From Dama dama (taxonomy: Eukaryota; Chordata; Mammalia; Artiodactyla; Cervidae): 64,000 nucleotides of DNA. Of the stretch, positions 1-10,050 are shown in pieces (the stretch's first letter is position 1; each line of letters starts with the position of its first letter). The notes under the pieces were generated by a model, which saw nothing but the letters and a program-made list of their open reading frames with translations, was not told the origin of the DNA and did no database searches. The position numbers were made by a program, and so were the translations under genes. The stretch covers positions 74,431,001 through 74,495,000 of the forward strand of contig NC_083698.1 in NCBI RefSeq assembly GCF_033118175.1, written 5' to 3'.

Positions 1-222
1 GAATGTGAAACCAAGTTGTATAGCCCTGCTTTTAAAAGTATTTTTAAAGGTTTCTCTGTACTTTCAACAGCTCCACATGACAAAAGGAAAACTACACTGT
101 GCTTCTTTTGCAAATGAATGTACCTGAAGTTCAAAATGAGACTCTATGTCACTCTCAACAGACAGAAATCATCTCGATTATTTACTCTGATGAAAGATCT
201 TTTAGCCTGAAATGTTATTGCA

Positions 223-267
<45 letters not shown>

Positions 268-307
268 ACATTCCTACATGATTAAATCTGCATTACCATG
301 AGAAATG
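1..307. other. Unique left-edge sequence
   Basis: AT-leaning sequence with no recognisable gene or transposon apart from the AC microsatellite inside it. The short open frame over the microsatellite encodes a histidine-threonine run created by the repeat and is not a gene. Confidence 0.5.
225..265. repeat. (AC)n microsatellite
   Basis: About twenty uninterrupted AC dinucleotides. A pure run of this length is expected to vary between individuals. Confidence 0.97.
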
Positions 308-1720
308 GTTAATTTCATTTCAATCCCAAAGAAAGGCAATGCCAAAGAATGCTCAAACTACTGCACAATTGCACTCATCTCACACACTAGTAAAGTAATG
401 CTCAAAATTCTCCAAGCCAGGCTTCAGCAACATGTGAACTGTGAACTTCCAGATGTTCAAGCTGGTTTTAGAAAAGGCAGAGAAACAATCCCTGGTGGCT
501 CAGATGGTAAAGAATCTGCCTGGAGTACAGTAGAAAAGGCAGAGGAACAAGAGATCAAATTGCCAACATCCGCTGGATCACCAAAAAAGCAAGAGAGTTC
601 TAGAAAAACATCTATTTCTGCTTTATTGACTATGCTACAGCCTTTGACTGTGTGTATCACAATAAACTGTGGAAAATTCTGAAAGAGATGGGAATACCAG
701 ACCACCTGATCTGCTTCTTGAGAAACCTGTACACAGGTCAGGAAGCAACAGTTAGAACTGGACATGGAACAACAGACTGGTTCCAAATAGGAAAAGGAGG
801 ATGTCAAGGCTGTATATTGTCACCCTGCTATATAACTTATATGCAGAGTTCATCATGAGAAACGCTGGGCTGGAGGAAGCACAAGCTGGAATCAAGATTG
901 CTAGAAGAAATATCAATAACCTCAGATATGCAGATGACACCACCCTTATGGCAGAAAGTGAAGAAGAACTAAAGAGCCTCTTGATAAAAAGTGAAAGAGG
1001 AGAGTGGAAAAGTTGGCTTAAAGCTTAACATTCAGAAAACAAAGATCATGGCATCTGGTCCCATCACTTCATGGGAAACAGATGGGGAAACAGTGGAAAC
1101 AGTGGCAGACTTTATTTTTTGGGGCTCCAAAATCACTGCAGATGGTGACTGCAGCCATGACTTACTTACAAGTAAGCCTTGACTTACTCCCTGGAAGGAA
1201 AGTTATGACCAACCTAGATAGCATATCAAAAAGCAGAGACATTACTTTGTCAACAAAGGTCTGTCTAGTCAAGGCTATGGTTTTTCCAGTAGTCATGTAT
1301 GGATGTGAGAGTTGGACTATAAAGAAAGCTTAGCGCTGAAGAATTGATGCTTTTGAACTGTGATGTTGGAGAAGACTCTTGAGAGTCCCTTGGACTGCAA
1401 GGAGATCCAACCAGTCCATCCTAAAGGACATCATTCCTGGGTGTTCATTGGTAGGACTGATGTTGATGCTGAAACTCCAATACTTCAGCCATCTGTTGCA
1501 AAGAGCTGACTCATTTGAAAAGACCCTGATGTTAGGAAAGATTGAAGGCAGGAGGAGAAGGGAACAACAGAGGATGAGATGGTTGGATGGCATCACCAAC
1601 TCAATGGACATGGGTTTGGGTGGACTCTAGGAGTTGGTGATGGACAGGGAGGCCTGGCGTGCTGTGGTTCATGGGGTTGCAAAGAGTCAGACATGACTGA
1701 GTGACTGAACTGAACTGAAC
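308..1720 (+). mobile_element. BovB LINE, 5'-truncated, decayed (copy 1)
   Basis: RTE-clade LINE starting in the reverse-transcriptase domain of ORF2 and reaching the usual 3' end, a GAACT-type repeat at about 1706-1720. The RT active-site box YADD is still readable at 927-938 within LRYADDTTLMAESEEE. Downstream C-terminal blocks (LNIQKTKIMAS, WTIKKA, RRSNQSILK, RMRWLDGI) follow in consensus order but in different frames. Frameshifts, stops and a rearranged patch near 1158-1190 leave no usable protein. BovB is known to have entered ruminants by horizontal transfer and to mobilise Bov-type SINEs. A SINE fragment sits inside at 489-530. Confidence 0.95.
489..530 (+). mobile_element. Bov-tA 5' fragment nested in BovB
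   Basis: Forty-two bases match the tRNA-like head of Bov-tA (CCTGGTGGCTCAGATGG followed by AAGAATCTGCCTG) and are absent from BovB consensus. They are flanked by a 20-base direct repeat with one mismatch (469-488 and 531-550). The SINE body and tail are missing, so this is not a usual full or 5'-truncated insertion. Confidence 0.8.
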
Positions 1721-2321
1721 CATGAGAAAAATCAGAACAGGCATATTAATATGTTCGTCTGGGCACTACCTATTATTCTGGAGTTCTGGCTTTGAAAGCT
1801 TAGTAAAGCTTTCCTTGGATGAGAGACAACTTTAATGGTCTTTCACGAAAAATTTTAAAAGTACAAAATTTCCATTACCCACTGCTGGCCAGAGGCAAGT
1901 TCCTCAAGGGGTACACAATTGTACTAGCACATCAAGAAGCCTTAAAATAGTCTTTAGAAGCAATAAGCCCCCGCCCAGAGTGCCAAATAACCCAGTTCTG
2001 TGTCCCAATTTGATCTGACCATCTTTATGGTCAACTCATGTTCTCTCCCTTGATTTTTCCCCCACAGTGTGTAGACATGGGACTTGGTCAGTACCCTGCC
2101 ACTGAGGGCTGCTGATCAGTCCCACCTGTCTTCCTGTTTTGTAAACAAGTGGAGTGACCATACCCACAGGAACTGGTCCATTACATGCCCCCTATTTCTC
2201 TGCTTCAGAAGCTTCTCTTTAAAAACACCAAGTTCTGCTCTACAACTGCCAGGTGAATGTACTCCCAGAGGTTCAGAGCTGCTGCTGCAATGATGCTGGA
2301 GCCATTTGGTGGTGGTGGTGT
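1721..2321. other. Unique stretch, no gene seen
   Basis: No open frame with family resemblance, no SINE/LINE consensus and no clear regulatory motif. Frames of about 70-100 codons on both strands at 2084-2412 look like chance. Confidence 0.5.
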
Positions 2322-2382
2322 CGTCACTGAGTCGTGTCCAAGTCTTGTGACCCCATGGACTGTAGCCCATGAGGCTCCTCTT
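2322..2382 (-). mobile_element. Bov-A SINE fragment
   Basis: Reads as the Bov-A tail unit in reverse orientation (CACTGAGTCGTGTCC, then GACCCCATGGACTGTAGCCC). Only about 60 bases survive. Confidence 0.8.
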
Positions 2383-2499
2383 AGTTTCTAGGTCCATATA
2401 TAAATACTCCATTCCCCAATTTTTTCCACCAGTTTAATGATTATTTATTTAATTATTTATTAATTAACATTTTACACATTGTCTCATGGCCAAAAATGA

Positions 2500-2589
2500 G
2501 CTTCCCAGGTGTTAGTGGTAAAGAACTCGTCTGCCAATGCAGGAGACATAAGAAACACGGATTTGACCCCTTGGTTGGAAGATCCCCCT
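2500..2589 (+). mobile_element. Bov-tA SINE, head portion
   Basis: tRNA-derived head CTTCCCAGGTGTTAGTGGTA through GGAAGATCCCC, diverged from consensus and lacking the Bov-A tail. It abuts the MER20 downstream. Confidence 0.75.
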
Positions 2590-2614
2590 AATGATGACAT
2601 AAACACATATGATC

Positions 2615-2830
2615 CAGTGGTTCTCAACGAAGGGGCAATTTTGCTCTCCAAGGAACATCTGGAAACACCTGGAGAAATTTTTGCTTCTTACAACCAGGGG
2701 TGGGTGGGGCTGCTACCAGTGGACAGAGGTCAGGAATACTGTTAAACATCCAACAAAGTAGAGGGCACATCCCCACAGAACAGGCTCATGAAGTCCATGA
2801 TGTCAGTGATGCCAAGGTAGAGAAACCCGA
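2615..2830 (+). mobile_element. MER20 (hAT-Charlie nonautonomous DNA transposon)
   Basis: Starts with CAGTGGTTCTCAAC and ends with AGGTAGAGAAACCC, the two MER20 termini. Between them lie the expected GGGCAATTTTGCTC, CATCTGGAAACACCTGGAGA and CTGTTAAACATCC blocks. Length is close to the 219-base consensus, so it is nearly full length. MER20 is an old placental-mammal element. Confidence 0.85.
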
Positions 2831-3284
2831 AATCCAACATTGTAAAAAACTGAATGGAAAAGGAAATAAGGACAAAGCAAAATTTGGCAGCAGCATGGTA
2901 AAATTCAGTCAGAAGCTTGCAAGTATTTTGCCATATTTGGACCACAGATTTGGCTCTGAGCTTCCTATCAGCCAAACCAAAGAGGGAAATACCATGTGAT
3001 CAGTAAAATAAAAATGATTCACAAACCACCCTCGGGAAGTTTCTGCTGGCTCACAAGACTGATAAGAATTCTTCCTAAGGCAAGCAGAAAAGAGATATAG
3101 GGTGGTGATGGAGAGAACTCCATCTTAAAGTCACCAAACAATGAATCCAAGCATGTTTCAGTGAGGCTAGCTCTCATAGCAGCCCCTAGTGCAAGGATGA
3201 AACAAAATTCAACTCAAGACAAAGGATGAAGACCAGAAGACCTGAGTTAACTTCTGCTTAGTTTTATTTTGCTCTGTTCTTCCC
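2831..3284. other. Unique stretch, no gene seen
   Basis: No recognisable repeat or coding signal; open frames here are short and compositionally ordinary. Confidence 0.45.
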
Positions 3285-3741
3285 TGGGGGTAACAGTGTT
3301 GGCTATAATACTGACCAGGGTTCTTGGCCTTCCCCAAATCAACAGAAATCGACTAGAGATCAGACAAGAAATTCAGGCAAGGTTTTACTGGGGCTACTGC
3401 TCCAGCTGCAGAAGGGATGGAAAACAAATAACAGGCTCCCTTGCTTGCTCCCCAAAGTGTAGGGATAAGCTGGTTCTTTACATAGGGTGAGGGTAGGGGT
3501 GTGCCCAGGGGTCAGGTCAGAAGGGTGGCTTAGGTGTTCTGCCCAATCCTTTGGGGTGTTGAGTGCTGCATGCAGGCAGTTATTTTTAGTCCAATACAGT
3601 TTTTTTTGTATTTTGTTGTTCCAGGAGACATTTGCCTAGATACAAGCACTGCAGCACTGTAACAGAGGGTCCCAGGTCGGTTTCAGATAGACCATAGATC
3701 TTTCATACATCTATGTTTTGTGTGTCCTCTTTCTCACAGTC
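3285..3741 (-). mobile_element. Solitary ERV LTR (approximate bounds)
   Basis: Read on the minus strand, this has LTR layout: a promoter-like part with CCCTATGTAAAGAACCAGC, a degenerate poly(A) signal (GTAAAACC at 3381-3393, expected AATAAAACC), then CCTTGCCTGAATTTCTTG and a terminus near CCTGGTCAG..AACA. No retroviral genes adjoin it. The family name was not recalled with certainty. Confidence 0.55.
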
Positions 3742-4454
3742 ACACCTTGATAATGCTTGAGCAACAGAGTTTGAAGTTATAATGGGGCAATAATTTAGAA
3801 CAGAGTTTTCCATTAAGGGATTTCCAGAGGAGTCAACTGAAAGAGCTCCCAATGGCTAAAACGAGATGAGACACCCACGGCAGGAAGATATGCATCTGCT
3901 GCATTTAGAAACTGTTCACTAAGATACAAGAAAAAAGGAGGGAACAAACAATTGATTTTACCAGTGACACATTCTCCAGTGTCCCTTGAGATTAGATTGA
4001 GATTAGATTGAGTTCACAGTTTAACCCAAAATCCCATCAGTCCATATCTTAAGAATTAAAGAACCCCCCCAAAATTACTTTAAAAGTGTAAAATGAATCC
4101 TATTGAGGATAAACTAGTAATTTATTTTGGAAAAATGTAAAATACCTACTTTATGCCATGCACAAAAATAAAGCTCATATAAAGATTCAAATGTTAAAAA
4201 ATAAAGCCAAGAAACAAAAGGACATATGTGCAGATTATTTATCTCTAAATTCATGTCATCCATCCATTTATTCTTAAAAAGAAGGCACTTCTTGCAAACC
4301 AAGTAAGTAGTAAGTAAAATATTGGTAATTTTATTAAATAAGATGGAATTGGATGGGTATTGAACATCAAAAAATGCCATAAAACCAAAGGCCCAGATTT
4401 TAGTGTCTAATTTCATTGTCCAATAAAAGAAACTAAAACCAAGCACTGAAACTG
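3742..4454. other. Mostly unclassified; short old L1-like patch
   Basis: The block at about 3787-3960 contains GGAGTCAACTGAAAGAGCTCCCAATGGC, shared in form with the old-L1 3' UTR at 6845, so it is probably an L1M scrap. An 11-base unit (TTGAGATTAGA) is tandemly doubled near 3986-4010. Nothing else is recognisable. Confidence 0.4.
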
Positions 4455-4700
4455 AAACTTGGACACAGAAGCCTTTCTGTGTCCCTAGTTTCTTGTTTGA
4501 AGGGAACAGCTTTCAGCCTCCATAACAGCCCTCCCCGCCCCCGCCTGCCATCAGTTCCAAAGGACAGGTTCAAACAGTAGCTAGTCAGGAAAGAGAGAAG
4601 ATGAAGAGACAAGGAAGGAGCAGTCAAGAAACAATTGTGCAGCCTTTGGACAGGATCCTGGTTTTGCCTCAAGGAATACACATAATAGTATCTTTGAGCT
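4455..4700 (+). mobile_element. ERV LTR/near-LTR fragment, truncated by BovB
   Basis: Closely parallels 7800-8045: both contain AGACAAGGAAGGAGCAG, CAAGAAACAAT, a CAGGATCCTGG or CAGGGTCCTGG block, CTCAAGG and TCTTTGAGCT in the same order. It stops where BovB begins, and the rest of the LTR is not seen on the other side. Confidence 0.6.
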
Positions 4701-5735
4701 CTTCTGAAAGAGATGGGAATACCAGACCACCTGACCTGCCTCTTGAGAAACCTGTATGCAGGTCAGGAAGCAACAGTTAGAACTGGACATGGAACAAAAG
4801 ACTGGTTCCAAATAGGAAAAGGAGGATGTCAAGGCTGTATATTGTCACCCTGCTTATTTAACTTAAATGCAGAGTACATCATGAGAAACGCTGGGCTGGA
4901 GGAAGCACAAGCTGGAATCAAGATTGCTGGAAGAATATCAATAATTTCAGATGTGCAGATGACACCACCCTTATGGAAGAAAGTGAAGAAGAACTAAAGA
5001 GCCTCTTGATAAAAAGTGAAAGAGGAGAGTGAAAAACTTGGCTTAAAGCTTAACATTCAGAAAACTAAGATCATGGCATCTGTTCCCATCACTTCATGGG
5101 AAATAGATGGGGAAACAGTGGAAACAGTGGCAGACTTTATTTTTTGGGGCTCCAAAATCACTGCAGATGGTGGCTGCAGCCATGACATTAAAAGACACTT
5201 ACTCCCTGGAAGGAAAGTTATGATCAACCTAGATAGCATATTAAAAAGCAGAGACATTACTTTGCCAACAAAGGTCCATCTGGTCAAGGTTATGGTTTTC
5301 CAGTGGTCATGTATGGATATGAGAGTTGGACTGTGAAGAAAGCTGAGCGCCAAAAAATTGACACTTTTGAACTATGGTGCTGGAGAAGACTCTTGAGAGT
5401 CCCTTGGACTGCAAGGAGATCCAATCAGTCCATCCTAAAGGAGATCAGTCCTGGGTGTTCACTGGAAGGACTGATGCTGAAGCTGAAACTCCGGTACTTT
5501 GGCCACCTCATGCAAAGAGTTGACTCATTGGAAAAGACCCTGATGCTGGGAGGGACTGGGGGCAGGAGGAGAAGGGGATGACAGAGGATGAGATGGTTGG
5601 ATGGAATCCCCGACTCGATGGACATGGGTTTGAGTGGACTCCGGGAGTTGGTGATGGACAGGGAGGCCTGGCATGCTGCAATTCATGGGGTCGCAAAGAG
5701 TTGGACATGACTGAGCAACTGAACTGAACTGCACA
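4701..5735 (+). mobile_element. BovB LINE, 5'-truncated (copy 2)
   Basis: Begins at TTCTGAAAGAGATGGG within the RT domain and ends with ACTGAACTGAACT at 5719-5731. Recognisable translated blocks are MGIPDHLTCLLRNLYAGQEA, IMRNAGLEEAQAGIKIAG and RRLLRVPWTARRSNQSIL. The YADD box is degraded (the tyrosine codon region reads SDVQMTPP), with frameshifts between blocks. Dead element. Confidence 0.95.
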
Positions 5736-5791
5736 GAACTCAGATGGTAAAGAATCTGCCTGCAGTAGATCCAGGTTTGATCCCTGGTTGG
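5736..5791 (+). mobile_element. Bov-tA head fragment
   Basis: CTCAGATGGTAAAGAATCTGC and GGTTTGATCCCTGG (a Pol III B-box-like block) of Bov-tA directly follow the BovB 3' end and directly precede an LTR. No tail is present. Confidence 0.7.
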
Positions 5792-6713
5792 TGAGAGAGT
5801 TAATTATTAGGTAGGTTGATAAGGAGTCCCTCAAGGAGGAGAAAGGGTCTGGGGCTCCTGAGGAGGAGGAAAGGGACAAACATTTTTTTCTACATTGCTT
5901 TGTCTTAGTCACATAAGATGGTTTTTCTTAAACTCTGAGTTGTTATGACAATAATCTTCAAGACTAACTTTCCTTAAGCCCAAAGCTGACTATACAACAG
6001 AACTACTATCTTGCTCAAGGGTACATTTTTTTTCTGTAAGTTCTGTACTAATGATTATATAATAACAATATATCTTGCTTGAGGACATGTTTCTCCTTCT
6101 TAACAGGAAACTTCTGACTAATCTCCTTATCTTAAGACTTATGTTGTAAGAGTGGGTCTGGTAAGACCTTTCTATTGTTAGTTTTAAGATGTATGTTGTG
6201 GGAATGGGCCTGGTAAAAGTATATAAGGCCTTGATAAGACACATCAGGAGACCAACTGAGACCTGATCAAAGAAACACACACACCCTGATTCTTATCTGA
6301 CTTCCCTGGTGGCTCAGATGGTAAAGCCTCTGCCTACAATGCGGGAGACCCGGGTTCGATCCCTGGGTCGGGAAGATCTCCTGGAGAAGGAAATAGCAAC
6401 CCACTCCAGTACTCTTGCCTGGAAAATTCCATGGACAGAGGACCCTGGTAGGCTGCAGTCCATGGGGTCGCAAAGAGTCACTACTGAGCGACTTCACTTC
6501 TTCTTCTGATCCTTATCAGCAACCCTTCCCTTGAACCATTGCTATAAAACTCCTCACCAAATCCCCTGGGATGGGGACACACAGTTTTGAGTGCATCAGC
6601 CCACTGTGTCCCCCTTTGCCTGGTAAAGCAATAAAGCTATTTTCTACTTCACCCTAATCTCTGTTTCCAAGATTCAATGTGGTACCAGTGCACAGAGGCC
6701 AAGTTTCAGCAAA
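5792..6713 (+). mobile_element. ERV class I-like solo LTR (BTLTR1-type), split by a SINE
   Basis: Starts TGAGAGAGTTAATTATTAGG and ends near GCCAAGTTTCAGCAA. A TATA-like GTATATAAGG lies at about 6219-6228. A poly(A) signal AATAAA sits near 6631, after CCTTTGCCTGGTAAAGC. No gag/pol/env sequence is adjacent, so this is a recombined solo LTR. A Bov-tA is inserted at 6298-6505. The BTLTR1 label is from memory and needs a library match. Confidence 0.7.
6298..6505 (+). mobile_element. Bov-tA SINE, full, with target-site duplication
   Basis: Complete tRNA head, Bov-A body and tail. The Pol III A box (TGGCTCAGATGG, 6310-6321) and B box (GGTTCGATCC, 6353-6362) are both intact. The 12-base direct repeat CTGATtCTTATC/CTGATcCTTATC flanks it (6286-6297, 6506-6517). 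Many CpGs survive, so it is one of the younger SINEs here. Confidence 0.95.
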
Positions 6714-6844
6714 TTTCAGAGCTCTGTGGGAAAATGGCTGATTCTAGGACTGAAACAAGAAAGATTTAAGACAAACATGGGTATCTTTTTTAGTGCTAGG
6801 AAGTAAGAAAGTGCCTCCCCCCGCAAAAAAAAGAAAACCCAAAC

Positions 6845-7450
6845 AATGATGGGCTTGTCAAAAGGACACAGGAGTCAACTGAAAGAGTTCCCAATAGCCA
6901 AGGCTGGGATAATGTGAGAAACAAAATAATGTATTGCTGGAATATAACTTGAAGTATAAAATATTCATGAGTCCATACTGACATAAATAAATGATTGAAT
7001 AAACTAATGTAGAGGAGAAGGGACAAATCTATGGAGAAGAATTCTAAATAATTTATGTAGGTACTCTGCCCCTAAGGAAGTCAAGCATACTCCCCACTCC
7101 TTGCCTGTGAGCTGTAAATAATGACTTCTTTCCAAAAAGCACTGTGTGGAAAGGGGAAAAAAGAGGAACTTTACAGTAGAGAAACCTGGCAAGCACTACC
7201 TCTGGCAGATGATCAAGGTCAACTTCAACAGTGACAAAGTAGTCACACTGATAGCATGTACCTTTGATATGATGTGATGAAAATAGTGCTTTACCTCCAC
7301 CTCAAAACACATAACCTCAAGCTAATAATCATGAGGAGAATGTCTAGACAGAGGGCACACTACAAATACTTGACCAGTCCTCTTCAAAACCGCCAAGGTC
7401 ATCAAATCAAAACCAAGAAAAATCTGAGATATTGTCACAGCCTATGTCAC
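6845..7450 (+). mobile_element. Old L1 (L1M-type) 3' UTR, left part
   Basis: Contains hallmark old-L1 3' UTR blocks: ATGATGGGCTTGTCAAAAGG, GGAGTCAACTGAAAGAG, TCCATACTGACATAAATAAA, GAATTCTAAATAA and, near 7360-7440, ACTTGACCAGTCCTC..AAGGTCATCAAA..TGAGATATTGTCACAGCC. It is interrupted by BovB and resumes at 7755. Confidence 0.8.
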
Positions 7451-7452
7451 AG

Positions 7453-7754
7453 GCAATCCTAAAGGAAATCAGTCCTGAATATTCATTGGAAGGACTGATG
7501 CTGAAGCTGAAACGCCAATACTTTGGCCACCTGATGCAAAGAACTGACTCATTTGAAAAGACCCTGATGCTGGGAAAGATTGAAGGCAAGAGGAGAAGGG
7601 GATGACAGAGGATGAGATGGTTAGATGGCATCACCGACTCGATGGACATGAGTTTGAGTAAGCTCCGGGAGTTGGTGATGTATAGGGAAGCCTGGTGTGC
7701 TGCAGTCCATGGGGTAACAAAGAGTCAGACATGACTGAGAGACTGAACTGACTG
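7453..7754 (+). mobile_element. BovB LINE 3' end (copy 3)
   Basis: Last ~300 bases of BovB, from ATCCTAAAGGAAATCAGTCC to the terminal GACTGAACTGACT. Flanked by the 8-base repeat ATGTCACA (about 7444-7451 and 7755-7762), which joins the two halves of the L1M 3' UTR. Confidence 0.93.
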
Positions 7755-7799
7755 ATGTCACAAGAAGAAGACTTAAGGACTGAATGTAACCTTGAGTAG
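7755..7799 (+). mobile_element. Old L1 3' UTR, right part
   Basis: AGACTTAAGGACTGAATGTAA continues the L1M 3' UTR expected after TCACAGCC, confirming that copy 3 of BovB landed in an existing L1. Confidence 0.6.
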
Positions 7800-8352
7800 G
7801 AGCCTGTGGGGCTCCTGGCCCAGAAATTTTTCTGCATCCCCCATTTCTTGCTGGTAGAGAGCAGGCTCCAGCCTCCATGACTTTCCTTGAGTTCCAAATG
7901 GCATATTTGAACAGTTTCTAATCAGGGAAAGGAAGGGGTGCAGAGACAAGGAAGGAGCAGCCAAGAAACAATAGGGTAGCCTTGGAGCAGGGTCCTGGCT
8001 CTGCCTCAAGGGATACAGACTACAAAATCTTTGAGCTTTACTGCAGAAAAAAAACCTCCCAACAAATGGAGGATGTTATCATTCTTCATTCCAGAAAAGA
8101 CCACCTGAGGTCAGATTAAAGGAACCAGGAAAGTTCATCAGAAGAGCCACCTGAGACCACCTTAAGAGTGCAGGCTCTGCCACATCCTAATCCTTATCAG
8201 CAGCCCACCCTTGAACCAGCTGGGACACACAGTTTTGAGAGTCATGTGTCTCCCTTTACCTGGCAAAAGCTATTCTTCTCTAGTTCACTCAAAACTCTTG
8301 TCTCTGAGATTCGATTCAGCACCAGTACACACAGTCTGAGTTTTTGGCCTCA
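7800..8352 (+). mobile_element. ERV LTR and adjoining retroviral 3' sequence
   Basis: The right half (8165-8352) is collinear with 6510-6713 of the BTLTR1-type LTR: TCCTTATCAGC, GGGACACACAGTTTTGAG, CTCCCTTTACCTGGCAAA, TCTCTGAGATTC and CAGTACACACAG. The left half matches the fragment at 4455-4700. A purine-rich AGAAAAAAAA at about 8044 could be a polypurine tract before the true LTR start, so the LTR may begin near 8075. No intact gene. Confidence 0.6.
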
Positions 8353-9189
8353 GGGACTTCCTTTAAAAAAAAAAAGCATGAGCCACACACCATACATATG
8401 TAGCCCTAGGACGACGGTGCCTTCTCAGAGTTAATGAGAGTGAGTAAACTGGCCCTCAGAGTGTCCTGGAACACTTCCAACGACAGAAGGTCTCCATGTG
8501 TACCTTACGTGCGCCTCTTCTACTTTGTAGATTAACCAGGCTTGCAAGGCAAGGTTGTGAATACCTAATCAGAAAGGGAGTAGAGGTCTACAATATTTAA
8601 ATTAATGAGTTGTACTTTGATTAGACAACTGGGAAATTTTTTAAATTTCTAATTTTTAAAATTCAGGAGCATCTTCTTTGAGTTATAAAGTGACAAAAAC
8701 TAAACTTTCAAACAGAACTGGGCCAGCCCAGGACCAATCACCACACTCAGCCAAATACTTCATCTCCCAAATTCATGTATGTTTTGTGATGTGTGTGTCT
8801 GTGTTTGTGTTTTAAGCTACAGAAATTTTTTAGAAAGATATCAATTTCCTGAGAAATAATGGTCACCTTTTCAAATTCTGATTCACATGTCCAATCAGTT
8901 AACAGGTCATTGTTTTTTGGGTGTGTAGGGGTGAGTGAGGATATGTGTGCTTGGGTGCATTAATAGCTCTTTTCAAATTAGGAACTAGAAAATAAACCTC
9001 AAGGTGCAGTAGATAAAAATCTTTATTAGCAGATAAAAGGTGAAACCCATGACACAAGCTTCAGAGCTCTTCAGAGAGCACCAAGTCTCCCACTGAATCT
9101 GACACTTTCTCCTCCTCTCAGCCTGTGTCCAAGAAGCTCCAGAACAACTGAGTGTAGGTTAATTTGAGGGTAGAAAGAGCCCTTGCTAG
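8353..9189. other. Unique stretch with TG-rich patch
   Basis: No gene recognised. Imperfect TG-rich runs at about 8776-8812 and 8918-8960 are low complexity. Confidence 0.45.
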
Positions 9190-9395
9190 TAACAGTGAAC
9201 AATTACTAATACTTATTAAAGGGCCGGTCACAGTGTTAATCTCATTACATGTATTTTCTCATTTAAGCCAATAATAACACCAGGAGATGAGTGCCAGAAG
9301 CATTCCAATTTTACAGAGGAAGAAACAAGTTTTAAAATTTTCCAAAGGCCCACGGCTAAAAATGGATGCAGAGTTCATGCTCTTGACCTCCCTTC
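9190..9395 (+). mobile_element. MIR SINE
   Basis: Retains MIR order: CACAGTGTTAATCTCATTACATG, TTTTCTCATTTAAG, a CCAGGAGATGAG block (the usual YATGAGGTA site) and CCAATTTTACAGAGGAAGAAAC. Diverged, as expected for this mammal-wide SINE. Confidence 0.75.
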
Positions 9396-9726
9396 ACGTT
9401 TGTCCACTTGAACAGCTGCTTCACAGCCCCGCACTTCATAACTGTGCTGAGAGGTGTATGACCTGACAGAGAGAGTCTGAGGTAACCAGGAGGAACAAGA
9501 GAGCCACAGAGAAGTAGAAAGTCCAAAACCAGGTCACGCATCCTAAGATTACTGGAGAAGTGTGTGGCTGCCTAGGGGAAAGACAAGACAGAGTGGGCAG
9601 TCATGTCCCAGGTGGTGACAAGTCAGCACCATCCAAGGTGATGATGGGGGAAGCAAAGCCTTTCCTCAAGTCCTATACTTCCCACTGACTGCTCTGAAGG
9701 GGCTGAAGTGTGGAATTTTAAAAATA
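9396..9726. other. Unique stretch, no gene seen
   Basis: A 61-codon minus-strand frame ends here but has no recognisable family, promoter or splice context. Confidence 0.45.
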
Positions 9727-10050
9727 ATAAAAATGAAACTATATACAAACCAAAAACAGATTCACAGACATAGAAAACAAATTTATGATTACCAAAGGGG
9801 AAAGTGGTAGAAAGGGCTAAACTAGCAACTTGGGATTAACAGATACATGCTACTATATACAGAACTGATGAACAACAAGGTCCTACTGTATAGCACAGGG
9901 AACCATATTCAATACCATGTAACGGCCTATACTGTAAAATAACTTGAAAAATATATATATACATATATATATATAACTAAATCACTTTGCTGTGTACCTG
10001 AAACTAGCACAATATTGCAAATTAACTATACTTAAATAAAAGAAATGAGT
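9727..10050 (+). mobile_element. L1 3' UTR end
   Basis: Artiodactyl L1 3' UTR: GATTCACAGACATAGAAAAC, ATTACCAAAGGGGAAAG, AACAACAAGGTCCTACTG, ATAGCACAGGGAACCATATTC, an AT alternating run (9952-9974) and CACTTTGCTGTGTACCTGAAAC, ending in a short A-rich tail. Confidence 0.85.

Noticed and set aside
99..281. Histidine/threonine-rich short protein
   Set aside because: Product of the AC microsatellite.
6301..6365. tRNA gene, suggested by perfect A and B boxes
   Set aside because: The boxes belong to the tRNA-derived head of a Bov-tA SINE; no cloverleaf or anticodon arm is maintained. The same applies to the other SINE heads.
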